Source: Cyanobium sp. Cruz CV13-4-11
GTDB lineage: Bacteria > Cyanobacteriota > Cyanobacteriia > PCC-6307 > Cyanobiaceae
Reading direction: 5' to 3'
Length of the DNA: 64,000 bases
Assembly (NCBI RefSeq): GCF_024346055.1
Contig: NZ_JAGQCH010000015.1
Span: 1-64,000, forward strand
The position numbers and the translations under genes are program-made. This document shows positions 28,216 through 37,833 of this stretch, piece after piece (position 1 is the stretch's first letter; each line of letters opens with the position of its first letter). The notes under the pieces are model-generated. The model ran no database searches, was not told where the DNA came from, and saw only the letters and a list, made by a program, of their open reading frames with translations.

Positions 28216-28346
28216 TCACAGATCACCTGGTTCGAGGCCTGTGTGCTTAGCGATTCGAGACAGCATCCTGGGGCCAAGCTCCTCGCCATCATGGAATGCA
28301 ATGCTGCCAATACTTTCCTGGCCCTGGCTGACGGCCAATTACCCAT
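28216..28346 (-). pseudogene. hicA: HicA toxin gene with internal deletion
   Basis: From ATG 28346 the reverse strand reads MGNWPSARARKVLAAL, a normal HicA N-terminus. After a tandem GCATTGCATT (28295-28304), a different frame gives AFHDGEELGPRMLSRIAKHT and GLEPGDL with TGA at 28216-28218, the typical HicA C-terminus. About 25-30 residues are missing in between, including the expected GSH segment with the catalytic histidine, and the reading frame is broken. The toxin must be inactive. The start lies inside hicB. Confidence 0.75.
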
Positions 28347-28552
28347 GCAGAGAGTGGAAGCGAAAACCGGATGTTGACTGGCTCGGATTCACCATTTTCA
28401 AGCCGATCAGCGATAACACGAAGGGCTAGGACTTCAGCCTTTGCCATTGCATCAGCAGAGCAGCTCCCGTAGGCAAGGACTCCAGGCAGCTCCGGCACCT
28501 CCGCGATCCATCGACCGTCGACTTCTTGTTCGCACTCCAAAGTGAAATTCAT
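28289..28552 (-). CDS. hicB: HicB-family antitoxin
   Basis: An 87-residue protein starting MNFTLECEQEVDGRWIAEVP, with ELPGVLAYGSCSADAMAKAE and VLALRVIADRLENGE: the one-sheet HicB RNase-H-like fold. The last residues (VIGRQPGPGKYWQHCIP) are read from inside the overlapping hicA start region, and the natural C-terminus may have been changed by the deletion in hicA. With the toxin gone it may be an orphan. The surrounding 28.1-28.8 kb is lower in GC than the rest, suggesting transfer. Confidence 0.75.
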   Translation of the reverse strand: MNFTLECEQEVDGRWIAEVPELPGVLAYGSCSADAMAKAEVLALRVIADRLENGESEPVNIRFSLPLSAWVIGRQPGPGKYWQHCIP

Positions 28553-28806
28553 GCTGAGCTCCCTATTGATGTCACCTTAGCAATATTCCATACCAGAACG
28601 CATCTTGTTCCTCCGCTCAGTTCGGCGCCCTTCCCAGAGATTCAGCCAACGATGATGGATAGATCGTGCGCAGCCACGCTCTATCCGAAGTTGAACAAGC
28701 CGGCAACTCTGGACGACACTCCATCAAGGAACCCCAACTCCAGCCGTGGTTAACGGGTCCGTGAACCACTTGTGCCCTCAACTACAACAGAGCGCAATGC
28801 TGTGAT
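28553..28806. other. Low-GC intergenic debris
   Basis: About 250 bases of visibly AT-richer sequence upstream of hicB. No gene with recognisable features is seen on either strand; short open frames present look accidental. It presumably holds the former hicBA promoter. Confidence 0.35.
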
Positions 28807-29922
28807 TCAAGCGGGATGCTCCAGCGGCAGCCCCTGCGCCTTCCAGGCCCGCAGGCCGCCGCGCAGGTTGGCCACCCGGGTCAGCCCTTTCTTCTGCAGC
28901 TGTTGGGTGGCCAGGGCGGAGCGGCTGCCGGAGTGGCAAAGCACCACCGTGGGCCGATCCGTGGGGATCTCGTCGGCTCGTGTCGGCAACTCGGGCAGGG
29001 GAATCAACAGGCTGCCCAGGATGCGACCGTCCGGACCCTGCACCTCCGCTTCGGAGCGCACGTCCACCAGCGTCAGGGCCTCGCGGTGGTCGGCCACCCA
29101 GTCGGCCGTCAGTTCCGGCAGACCGGCATAGCTGCGCTCGATCGGTGCCCAGTCGTCCGCTTCCTCCAGGCCATTGTCAGCGGGCCGGCCGGAGCGCAGG
29201 TTGGCCGGCAGGGCGACGGCGATCCGGTTGGGGTGGGGGAGATGCAGGTTCTCCATGGAGCCCACGAAGTCGCGCTCGTCGGCCTCGCCTCCGAGCCGGG
29301 CGTTGTAGGCCTTCTCCTCGGCCACCGAACTCACCGCGCGGCCGCTGTAGTCGTGGGCCGGGTAGAGCAGGCAGTGGTCGGGCAGGGAGAGGAGCTGCTC
29401 GGTGATCGAGTGGTAGAGGGTGGCGACATCCCCCTGCTGAAAGTCGCAGCGGCCGCAGCCCCGCACCAGCAGGGCATCACCCGTGAAGGCCACGCTGTGG
29501 TCATCGAGCACCACGCTGAGGCAACCGTCGGTGTGGCCGGGTGTGGCACGCACCTCCAGATGGCGGCCGCCGAAACTCACGCGATCACCGTGGCGCAGGG
29601 GCAGGGTTACGTTCTCGGCCCCGGCGACGGCGGCCAGGGCGATGGTGCAGCCGGTGGCCCGGTGCAGTCGCCAGCTGCCGGTCACGTGGTCGGCATGCAC
29701 GTGAGTGTCGAGGCTGGCGACCAGCTGGATGCCCAGCTCCCGGATCAGGGAGAGATCACGGGGGTGCTGCTCGTACACCGAATCGATCAGCACCCCCTGC
29801 CGGGAGGCCACATCCGCCAGCAGGTAGGTGAAGGTGCTGGTCTCGGCGTCGAACAGCTGCCGCAGCAGCAGCGGAGCACCGCCGGCGGCGGCAGCCAGGG
29901 CGAAGGGAGCGTTGGAAGCCAT
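28807..29922 (-). CDS. Persulfide dioxygenase (ETHE1-like MBL fold) fused to rhodanese
   Basis: A 371-residue fusion. The metallo-beta-lactamase domain shows LDTHVHADHVTGSWRLHRA (HxHxDH), GHTDGCLSVVLDD, FTGDALLVRGCGRCDFQQGD and LLYPAHDYSGRAVSSVAEEK. The last 100 residues form a rhodanese domain: ALTLVDVRSEAEVQGPDGRI and the active-site loop VVLCHSGSRSALATQQL with its cysteine. Such fusions oxidise glutathione persulfide to sulfite and process thiosulfate. No other clear sulfide-oxidation gene is adjacent. The cytosolic location is inferred from the absence of a signal peptide. Confidence 0.9.
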   Translation of the reverse strand: MASNAPFALAAAAGGAPLLLRQLFDAETSTFTYLLADVASRQGVLIDSVYEQHPRDLSLIRELGIQLVASLDTHVHADHVTGSWRLHRATGCTIALAAVAGAENVTLPLRHGDRVSFGGRHLEVRATPGHTDGCLSVVLDDHSVAFTGDALLVRGCGRCDFQQGDVATLYHSITEQLLSLPDHCLLYPAHDYSGRAVSSVAEEKAYNARLGGEADERDFVGSMENLHLPHPNRIAVALPANLRSGRPADNGLEEADDWAPIERSYAGLPELTADWVADHREALTLVDVRSEAEVQGPDGRILGSLLIPLPELPTRADEIPTDRPTVVLCHSGSRSALATQQLQKKGLTRVANLRGGLRAWKAQGLPLEHPA

Positions 29923-29935
29923 CGCGTCTGGGGCG

Positions 29936-30028
29936 TCAGCCCTTCAGCTTGGGGCGGCCTTCCGCCAGCACGCCCTGCAGGTAGGCGCCCACGAACATCT
30001 CGGCCAGGCCGATCAGCATCGGCTTCAC
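29936..30028 (-). CDS. Very short open frame, possible gene remnant
   Basis: A GTG at 30028 opens a 30-codon frame (VKPMLIGLAEMFVGAYLQGV... ending RPKLKG). Upstream an in-frame stop follows within a few codons. The composition (hydrophobic helix then basic tail) looks like the C-terminus of a larger protein rather than noise. I do not recognise the family. It lies in the gap between thiC and the persulfide dioxygenase gene. Confidence 0.25.
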   Translation of the reverse strand: MKPMLIGLAEMFVGAYLQGVLAEGRPKLKG

Positions 30029-30107
30029 CTCATGGGATCAGGCCAAGCCAATCGATTCGGTCACCGACGAGAGTTGGACCATCAACACATCGGTGTGGAC
30101 GGGCAAC

Positions 30108-31502
<1,395 letters not shown>

Positions 31503-31555
31503 CTACGGCAAAGGGCGGGGGCGCTGCCAGAGACTGGTTTCACAGGCCTGTTCCA

Positions 31556-31650
31556 CTTCCCTGCGCCGGCATGACCCGGATCAGGTTCGGAGGGTGTGAT
31601 CTCAGCCCTGGGCGGAGCGATCGGTGGATCCTGCGCCGGGCACCCCTAGT
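31556..31650 (-). promoter_or_regulatory. TPP (THI-box) riboswitch
   Basis: On the reverse strand the conserved elements occur in order: AGGGGTGCC at the 5' end, CCAGGGCTGAGATCACACCC (the CTGAGA pyrimidine-binding loop), and GAACCTGATCCGGGTCATGC with CGGCGCAGGGAAG at the 3' side. It sits in the thiC leader. By family precedent it binds thiamine pyrophosphate and lowers thiC expression; no obvious T-rich terminator follows, so translational control is more likely. Confidence 0.95.
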
Positions 31651-31700
31651 GACGCTCGAAAGCTAGCAAGGCTGAACGGGGGTAGGGCTGCATACCAGGG

Positions 31701-31737
31701 AATCCTGGTTCTGTACAGCCTGTACAGAACCAGGATT
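31701..31737. repeat. Perfect 17-bp-arm palindrome with two CTGTACAG octamers
   Basis: AATCCTGGTTCTGTACA (31701-31717), a GCC spacer, then its exact reverse complement (31721-31737). The centre contains two copies of the self-complementary octamer CTGTACAG (31711-31718 and 31720-31727), offset by 9 bp. It is AT-richer than its surroundings. It lies 50 bp upstream of the riboswitch and 35 bp past the stop of the HEAT-repeat gene, so it could be an operator for thiC or a 3' hairpin of the upstream gene. No T-tract follows. Confidence 0.7.
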
Positions 31738-31772
31738 CAGCGCACCACACCCTGCCCAGGGCAGACGAACCG

Positions 31773-32372
31773 TCAGGCCTGCAGCCCATCGAGGGCCACG
31801 GCCGTCACCCGGTGGTCGCCATCGCCCAGCAGCTCCGCCAGGGCCTCGCGGGCCTCGGCCGCCTCCGGCCCGCGACCATCGCGCACCAGGCGACCCAGGA
31901 TCTCGGCCCCACCGGCCCGCACCGTGCCGTCGCCATCAGCGATGGCCAGCCGCGCCAGCTCCAGCAGCCAGGCCGCCGGCATCTCCGCCTGCTCGGCCAG
32001 GGCCGAGAGGATGCTGCAGCGCACCAGCCACTGGTCGTCGGCCACGAAGGCGTCCCGCAACTGGGGCCAGGCCCGCTCCACGCCGAAGCTGGCCAGGGCG
32101 TTGGCGGCCTCGGCGCGCACATTGGCGTCCTCGTCCTGCCGCACGGCCTGCTCCAGGGCCGCCCAGCCCAGCTCGCTGCGCTTCACCCCCAGGCCGGCGC
32201 AGGCCAGCGAGCGGATCACGAAGGTGGTCTGCTCCAGCCCCAGCAGCAGCAACGGGATCGCCGCCTCCGCCTCCACCGCCCGCAACCCAGCCAAGGCGGG
32301 CATCGCCCGGCTGGGATCGCCCGAAGCGATCGCCTGCCGCGCCGCTTCCAGATCGGGGGTGGATGCACTCAC
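31773..32372 (-). CDS. HEAT-repeat protein
   Basis: A 199-residue all-helical protein built of HEAT repeats: AIPLLLLGLEQTTFVIRSLA, ALEQAVRQDEDANVRAEAAN, LRDAFVADDQWLVRCSILSA and RLAIADGDGTVRAGGAEILG each show the paired-helix pattern with an (V/A)R turn. Cyanobacterial relatives include NblB and phycobilin-lyase-like proteins, but this one lacks features that would prove a lyase role. Probably a scaffold or binding protein. It is downstream of the small DUF3188-like gene on the same strand. Confidence 0.75.
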   Translation of the reverse strand: MSASTPDLEAARQAIASGDPSRAMPALAGLRAVEAEAAIPLLLLGLEQTTFVIRSLACAGLGVKRSELGWAALEQAVRQDEDANVRAEAANALASFGVERAWPQLRDAFVADDQWLVRCSILSALAEQAEMPAAWLLELARLAIADGDGTVRAGGAEILGRLVRDGRGPEAAEAREALAELLGDGDHRVTAVALDGLQA

Positions 32373-32413
32373 GGGGATCAGGGCGGGGATCCTTCACCTT
32401 GGCGCAGTGCGCT

Positions 32414-32641
32414 TCAGGCCTGTGGCCCCTGGCGCAGCGCCCGCAGCAACTCGGCCCGGCGGCGGCGGCGGCGCAGGGCGCTGGTGCCCAGCAGCCCGCA
32501 GCCGATCACCAGGGCGGGAATCGCCGGCAGCCGGTCGGCCCCCTGGCGGGTGAGCAGCACCAGCAGGGCCAGCAGGATCAGCAGCGGCGCGGAGAGCGCC
32601 AGCAGGGCGGCCAGGACGCGAGGGGTCCGACGGACGTTCAA
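32414..32641 (-). CDS. Small two-helix membrane protein (DUF3188-like)
   Basis: Translation from a TTG at 32641, overlapping the stop of the amidohydrolase gene, gives 75 residues: LNVRRTPRVLAALLALSAPL then a leucine-rich first helix, DRLPAIPALVIGCGLLGTSA as the second helix, and an arginine-rich tail (RRRRRRAELLRAL). Size, two helices and basic tail fit the cyanobacterial DUF3188 family as I recall it. The frame continues upstream, so other starts are possible, but the hydrophobic core starts here. Confidence 0.6.
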   Translation of the reverse strand: MNVRRTPRVLAALLALSAPLLILLALLVLLTRQGADRLPAIPALVIGCGLLGTSALRRRRRRAELLRALRQGPQA

Positions 32642-33858
32642 ACCGGCTGCTCCATCCAACGCAGCAGGCTGAGGGCCAGCACCTTGATGCCCACCTCCAG
32701 GCAGCCCTCGTCCGGATCGAAGCTGTTGCTGTGCAAGGGAGTGCAGCCACCGGGCCCGGCCACGCCCAGGCGAAACATCGTGCCGCGGGTGTTGGCCAGC
32801 AGTTCTGCGAAGTCCTCGGCCCCCAGGGACGGCTGCTCCAGCCACTGCACCCGGGAGCGGCCCAGCAGGGCCACGGCCGTGTCCGCCACCAGCTGGGTGA
32901 GCTCCGGATCGTTGTGCACCGGCGGCGAGATGCAGCGGTAGTGCACCCGCGCTTCGCCGCCATGGCCGCGGCAGAGGGCATGGACGGTGTCCTCAATCCA
33001 GCCCGGCAGCTGGGCATGCACCTCCAGATCCAGGCAGCGCACCGTGCCCAGCAGCCGCACATGGTCGGCGATGACGTTGAAGGCCTTGCCGCCTTCGATC
33101 AGCCCGAAGCTGACCACCACCGGATGCAGCGGATCGAGCCGGCGGCTGATCGCCTCCTGCAGGCCGCTCACCACCCGGGCGGCGATCCAGATCGCATCGG
33201 TGCTCTGGTGCGGCCGGGCGCCATGGCCCCCTTCGCCCAGCACCTCCACCTCCAGTTCCCCCGCCGCGGCCGTGAGGCTGCCACTGCGCACCCCCACGGT
33301 TCCCACCTCCAGGCTGGGGAACACGTGCACCCCGAACAGGGCCTGGACATCGTCCATCGCCCCGTCGGCGCGCATCCAGGCCGCCCCTTCGGCCGTCTCC
33401 TCCGCCGGCTGGAACAGCAACCGCACCCGGGCCGTGAGCCGGTCGGCCACGCTGGCCAGCAGCCGCGCCACCCCCAGGCCCACGGTGGTGTGGATGTCGT
33501 GGCCGCAGGCGTGCATCAGGCCCTGGCGGCTGGAGGCATAGGCCAGCTGGGTGCGTTCCTCGATCGGCAAGGCGTCCATGTCGGCCCGCAGGGCCACCAG
33601 GGGCGCCCCCAACGGCCCCAGTTCGGCCACCACGCCGGTGCGCCCCACCCCTTCGCGCACCTCCCAGCCCCAGCGCCGCAGCTCACCGGCCACCAGGGCG
33701 GCGGTCTGCTGCTCGTGGCCGCTCAGCTCGGGATGGCGGTGGATGTGGCGCCGCAGCTGGATCAGTTCCGGCAACGCCGCCTGCAGGGTCACGTCCATCC
33801 CCAGCGCCTCCCAGGTGGCATCAGCCGGGGCCATGGGGGAAAAGGACAACGGGGTCAT
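32638..33858 (-). CDS. M20-family amidohydrolase (N-acyl amino acid hydrolase)
   Basis: A 406-residue metallopeptidase-family enzyme. Motifs: LIQLRRHIHRHPELSGHE, VALRADMDALPIEE, GLMHACGHDIHTTVGLGVAR (metal-binding CGHD-H), LLFQPAEETAEGAAWM, EGGHGARPHQSTDAIWIA (dimerisation domain) and LGAEDFAELLANTRGTMF with HSNSF near the end. It is of the hippurate hydrolase/IAA-amino-acid hydrolase type; the natural substrate is unknown. Start ATG 33858 (MTPLSFSPMAP). The TPR gene lies 13 bases upstream, so co-transcription is likely. Confidence 0.9.
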   Translation of the reverse strand: MTPLSFSPMAPADATWEALGMDVTLQAALPELIQLRRHIHRHPELSGHEQQTAALVAGELRRWGWEVREGVGRTGVVAELGPLGAPLVALRADMDALPIEERTQLAYASSRQGLMHACGHDIHTTVGLGVARLLASVADRLTARVRLLFQPAEETAEGAAWMRADGAMDDVQALFGVHVFPSLEVGTVGVRSGSLTAAAGELEVEVLGEGGHGARPHQSTDAIWIAARVVSGLQEAISRRLDPLHPVVVSFGLIEGGKAFNVIADHVRLLGTVRCLDLEVHAQLPGWIEDTVHALCRGHGGEARVHYRCISPPVHNDPELTQLVADTAVALLGRSRVQWLEQPSLGAEDFAELLANTRGTMFRLGVAGPGGCTPLHSNSFDPDEGCLEVGIKVLALSLLRWMEQPV

Positions 33859-33871
33859 GGGCGGGTGCGTT

Positions 33872-34684
33872 TCAGGGGGCCAGGGCCAGGAACTGGGCCA
33901 GAGCCTGCACGGGAACGGGCGGCCAGCGCCGTATCTGCAGCAGCCATTCTTTCTGCCGGTAGCGGGGATCGAGGCCGGAGGCCGCGGCCCAGTGGCTCTC
34001 CGCCTCCCCCCGGGCGCCCTGTTGCCAGAGCAGCGCCGTGAGGCCAGCGCGGGCATCGGCGAACAGGGGATAGCGGCGGATCAGGCCGCGCAGCTGCTTC
34101 TCCGCCGCCGTGGTGTCCCCCAGCTGGAAGGCGGCCAGGGCGGCGCTGGAGCGGGCCATGGCGAAGCCAGGCCGGGCGGCGGCCGCCGCCTCGAAGCATT
34201 GGCGGGCTGCCGGCCAGTCGTCCTGGGAGCCGTCCACATTGCCCAGGTTGTAGAGGGCGGAGGCATCCTCCGGATCCCGCTCCAGGATCCAGCGGTAATC
34301 GGCGGCGGCCGCCGGCCACAGGCCCAGGGCCTCCTCGGCGGTGCCGCGGTTGAGATGGGGGTCGGCGCTGGCGGGCTCCAGCGCTATGGCTTGGTCCTGG
34401 TCGGCGATCGCCGCCAACGGATCCCCCAGGGCGAGCTGCACGTTGCCCCGGTTGCTCCAGGCCGAGGCATCGTTGGGCGCCAGTTCCACCACCTGGTCCC
34501 ACAGGGGCAGGGCCTCGCCGAACCGCCCCTCGCGGCTGGCGGCCAGGGCCCGATCGAACAGCACCGGCAACGACGATGACGAGGCCTGTCCGCCGGAATC
34601 GGCCCGCACCGCCGGCGCCCAGGCCAGGAACCCGGCCAGCAGCAAGGCCAGCACAGACAGAACCGCGGCCGTTCGGTGCTTCAC
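33872..34684 (-). CDS. Secreted TPR-repeat protein
   Basis: A 270-residue protein with an N-terminal signal peptide ([20 protein letters not shown] then VRADSGG) and at least four tetratricopeptide repeats: [80 protein letters not shown]. Likely periplasmic or lumenal scaffold for protein contacts. Its start overlaps the end of ruvB by 4 bases. Function unknown. Confidence 0.8.
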   Translation of the reverse strand: MKHRTAAVLSVLALLLAGFLAWAPAVRADSGGQASSSSLPVLFDRALAASREGRFGEALPLWDQVVELAPNDASAWSNRGNVQLALGDPLAAIADQDQAIALEPASADPHLNRGTAEEALGLWPAAAADYRWILERDPEDASALYNLGNVDGSQDDWPAARQCFEAAAAARPGFAMARSSAALAAFQLGDTTAAEKQLRGLIRRYPLFADARAGLTALLWQQGARGEAESHWAAASGLDPRYRQKEWLLQIRRWPPVPVQALAQFLALAP

Positions 34685-35802
34685 GCCGCCACCGCCTCAG
34701 GACCATCGAGGTGGGCACGGCCGGCGTCGGTGACGATCCGCCCCCGGGGCGTGCGCTGCAGGAATCCCAGTTGAAGGAGGTAGGGCTCCACCACCGCTTC
34801 GAGGGTGGCGGGATCCTCCCCCAGCCCCGCCGCCAGGGTGTCGAGCCCCACCGGCCCACCGCCGTAGGCCTCCAGCATCAGGCGCAGCAGGCGACGGTCG
34901 CTGGCATCCAGGCCGCGGCCGTCCACCCGGTGCAGGGAAAGGGCCTCCTCCACCAGTGCCGCATCGATCTGGCCGTGCCCCCCCACCGCCGCCACGTCCC
35001 GCACCCGTCGCAGCAAGCGGTTGGCGATGCGGGGCGTGCCCCGGCAACGGCGGGCCACCTCCTGGGCAGCGCAGGCCCGCAGGGGCAGCTGCAGCAGGCC
35101 CGCGGCCCGCACCACGATCGCCTCGAGGTCGCCCTGGCCATAGAACTCCAGCCGCTGGATCAGGCCGAAGCGATCCCGCAGCGGCGAACTCAGCGAACCG
35201 GCGCGGGTGGTGGCCCCCACCAGGGTGAAGGGGGCCACGTCCAGGCTGCGGGTGCGGGCGGTGGTGCCCTTACCCACGGTGAGATCGAGGCGGAAGTCTT
35301 CCATGGCCGGGTAGAGGATCTCCTCGGCCACCCGGTTGAGGCGGTGAATCTCATCGATGAACAGCACCTCGCGGGGCTGCAGGTTCACCAGCAGACCGAC
35401 GATGTCGCGGGGACGCTCCAGGGCCGGGGCGCTGGTGATGCGGCAGCGCACCCCCAGCTCCTCGGCCAGCACCAGGGCCATGGTGGTCTTGCCGAGGCCG
35501 GGGGGGCCGTAGAGCAGTACGTGGTCAAGGGCCTCCTGGCGGCGGCGGGTGGCCTCCACGGCGATGCCCAGCACCTGCTTCAGCTCACTCTGGCCGATGT
35601 AATCCGCCAGGCGCCGGGGCCGCAGCCCGTCCTCCCGCACCACCGGTTCCTCCTCGGGCCTGGCCGTGGGATCGACGAGGCGATTGCTGGGATCGGAGCG
35701 GCGATCGGGGCCGGGATCGGCGGGGCCGGCATCTGGCCGACCGTGGCGGCGCCGGCCGGCGGGACCGGACGGATCCGCTCCTCCCGAAGAAATGATCGCC
35801 AT
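34681..35802 (-). CDS. ruvB: Holliday junction branch migration helicase RuvB
   Basis: A 373-residue AAA+ ATPase with a longer N-terminal leader than E. coli. Visible: [20 protein letters not shown], Walker [21 protein letters not shown], Walker [32 protein letters not shown] (sensor 1) and the winged-helix part [20 protein letters not shown]. It drives branch migration with RuvA. It is first in a chain ruvB-TPR-amidohydrolase-small membrane protein. Confidence 0.97.
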   Translation of the reverse strand: MAIISSGGADPSGPAGRRRHGRPDAGPADPGPDRRSDPSNRLVDPTARPEEEPVVREDGLRPRRLADYIGQSELKQVLGIAVEATRRRQEALDHVLLYGPPGLGKTTMALVLAEELGVRCRITSAPALERPRDIVGLLVNLQPREVLFIDEIHRLNRVAEEILYPAMEDFRLDLTVGKGTTARTRSLDVAPFTLVGATTRAGSLSSPLRDRFGLIQRLEFYGQGDLEAIVVRAAGLLQLPLRACAAQEVARRCRGTPRIANRLLRRVRDVAAVGGHGQIDAALVEEALSLHRVDGRGLDASDRRLLRLMLEAYGGGPVGLDTLAAGLGEDPATLEAVVEPYLLQLGFLQRTPRGRIVTDAGRAHLDGPEAVAA

Positions 35803-35968
35803 GAGTGGAGGGTACCGGTCCTGGACCCCGGATGGTGAAGCGAGAGACCTTCAGAAGATCAACCAGAAGATCAACGCCGCCTGTCGACGGCCATCAAAAT
35901 GATGACGCGAAGAGAAGAATCACTCCACGACAAGACCAGTAAGGTGAGCCCCTTCGCAGACCAGGTTC

Positions 35969-37246
35969 ATGAATCCCGGCATGGCCTCCAACAAGGGAGA
36001 GACGTCGCTGGGAGATGCGCCCAGGGAAGAGCATGGCTACCCCCTGATCCTGGTGGCCCTGCTGGTGGCTTCGCTGATCATCTCGGCCGCCTTCCTGCTG
36101 CGCGACAGCGGCGTGGTGCCCGGCCATCCGATGGACCAGAGCTTCGCATCAGCCGCCGATCTTTCAATCCGCCACACAGGCGGCCACTGGACCTTTCAAT
36201 ACCCCTCCCTGCAGAGCTCGGGTGGCATCACCTCCACCCTGATAGCCGGTGTCTACAAGCTGATCATTCCCACCTCGAAGGCCACCCTCAACTGGCACAT
36301 CCGGATCCTGGCGATGGTGATGTACCTGGGCAGTAGCTGGTGGCTGGTGCGCAGCCTGGTGGCCTCAGCATCGGGGCGGATTCTGGCCTACCTGGTGATC
36401 TGCATCTCCGGGTTCCAGTTCCTCCAGCCCTCCAGTGATCTCTTCGCCGGCGCCTTCTTCAGCCTGGCCCTGATCGGGCTCCGGCGGGGCTGGCCGCCGG
36501 TCCTGACGGCCCTGCTGCTGGCCGTCTTCGGCCTCACCAAGGTGGAGATGATCGCCGCGGCCGTGGTGATCGCGGTGCTGTGGGGGATCCGGGAGCATCA
36601 CCTGGGCCGCCGCCACCCGGCCCAGCTGACCTGGTTCACCTGTGGCTGGCTGCTGCTGTTTCTGGCCCCGGGCCTGCTGCTCCAGGGGGCCAGCCCAGCG
36701 GGGGCCGACAGGAGCATGCTGGCGTTCATCACCGCCTACACGGATTTCTTCAGTAGGCACCAGTTCGGAGGCTTCCACGGCACCATCGACATCGCCACGA
36801 TGAAGAGCGTGAGGGAAACCCAGTTCCCGGGAGCGAAAAACCTGTTGGACATCATCACCCGGTACCCCGGTCTGTATGCCGACTTCCTCGGCATGTCCAC
36901 GGCACGCAGCCTGCCCAACCTGATTCACGCGGGAAAGCTGATGCTGATTCCGCTGGGGCTGGTGATCGTTCAGAACCAGCGACTCTCCAGCTTGCGTCCC
37001 TATCTGTTCATCCTTCTGGCCGCCAGCGCCTTCACGCTCATCCCCGCCTGGCTGATCATCTTCGTTAAGATCCGCTATGTGGCCAAGCTGTTTCCGGCCA
37101 TCGTGGCCATCGCCGTGGGGGGCTGCATCGAGCTGAGCGCCACCAACAGGCTCGCCACCCGGATCCTCTGGGCCTGTGGCCTCGGCACCTTGCTCTGGGA
37201 GGCGTGGTTCCTGCAGGACATGTGGCAGTACTCCCATTTCAGGTGA
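35969..37246 (+). CDS. Polytopic membrane protein of unknown function
   Basis: A 425-residue protein with about ten hydrophobic segments (for example YPLILVALLVASLIISAAFL, ILAYLVICISGFQFLQPSSD, MIAAAVVIAVLWGIREHH, LFILLAASAFTLIPAWLIIF). Loop features resemble the GT-C/mannosyltransferase-like architecture but no DXD-type motif is clear, so I give no function. It sits between ruvB and smpB, which are usually adjacent in picocyanobacteria as far as I recall, so it may be an insertion. Start ATG 35969; MASNKGETS (35981) is possible. Confidence 0.6.
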   Translation: MNPGMASNKGETSLGDAPREEHGYPLILVALLVASLIISAAFLLRDSGVVPGHPMDQSFASAADLSIRHTGGHWTFQYPSLQSSGGITSTLIAGVYKLIIPTSKATLNWHIRILAMVMYLGSSWWLVRSLVASASGRILAYLVICISGFQFLQPSSDLFAGAFFSLALIGLRRGWPPVLTALLLAVFGLTKVEMIAAAVVIAVLWGIREHHLGRRHPAQLTWFTCGWLLLFLAPGLLLQGASPAGADRSMLAFITAYTDFFSRHQFGGFHGTIDIATMKSVRETQFPGAKNLLDIITRYPGLYADFLGMSTARSLPNLIHAGKLMLIPLGLVIVQNQRLSSLRPYLFILLAASAFTLIPAWLIIFVKIRYVAKLFPAIVAIAVGGCIELSATNRLATRILWACGLGTLLWEAWFLQDMWQYSHFR

Positions 37247-37323
37247 GAGAACCCCTCGCGAGCGCACCACTGCCGTCCTCGCCCGAGCGGTAGCCTCCAA
37301 GGTTCGATGGGCGAACGGATCCG

Positions 37324-37824
37324 ATGGCGAAGGGGCCCGGCAGGAAGGGCGGTGGTGCCAAGAGCGCCGATCCGGCCAACCGGCTGCTGGCTGACAACCG
37401 TCTGGCCAGACACCAGTACGAGATTCTCGAAAGCCTCGAGACCGGCATCGAACTGCTCGGCACCGAGGTGAAGTCGATCCGGGCCGGCCAGGTGAACCTG
37501 CGCGACGGCTTCTGCCTGATCCGCAACGGCGAGATGCAGCTCCACAACGTCCACATCTCTCCCCACAGCCACGCCGGCAAGTTCTTCAACCACGAGCCGC
37601 TGCGGGTGCGCAAGCTGCTGGCCCATCGGCGCGAGATCGACAAGCTGCGCGTCTCCCTCGACCAGAAGGGCCTCACCCTGATCCCGCTCAACCTGCACCT
37701 GAAGGGCTCCTGGATCAAGATCACCATCGGCCTGGGCAAGGGCCGCAAGCTGCACGACAAGCGCCAGGACGAAAAGAACAAGCAGATCGCCAAGGAGACA
37801 CGGGCCGCCGTCGCCCGGCTCTGA
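37324..37824 (+). CDS. smpB: SsrA-binding protein
   Basis: A 166-residue basic protein: [74 protein letters not shown], and a C-terminal lysine/arginine tail after [20 protein letters not shown]. This matches SmpB, which brings tmRNA to stalled ribosomes. The tmRNA gene is not in the window. Confidence 0.97.
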   Translation: MAKGPGRKGGGAKSADPANRLLADNRLARHQYEILESLETGIELLGTEVKSIRAGQVNLRDGFCLIRNGEMQLHNVHISPHSHAGKFFNHEPLRVRKLLAHRREIDKLRVSLDQKGLTLIPLNLHLKGSWIKITIGLGKGRKLHDKRQDEKNKQIAKETRAAVARL

Positions 37825-37833
37825 GAAGCGGCC

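Noticed and set aside
28526-28753. 75-codon plus-strand frame next to hicB
   Set aside because: No similarity, no signal or membrane segment, and it starts over the hicB start codon in AT-richer debris.
37324-37824. Nearby tmRNA gene expected from smpB
   Set aside because: No sequence with tRNA-Ala-like ends and a tag reading frame was found in the flanks; ssrA is presumably elsewhere.
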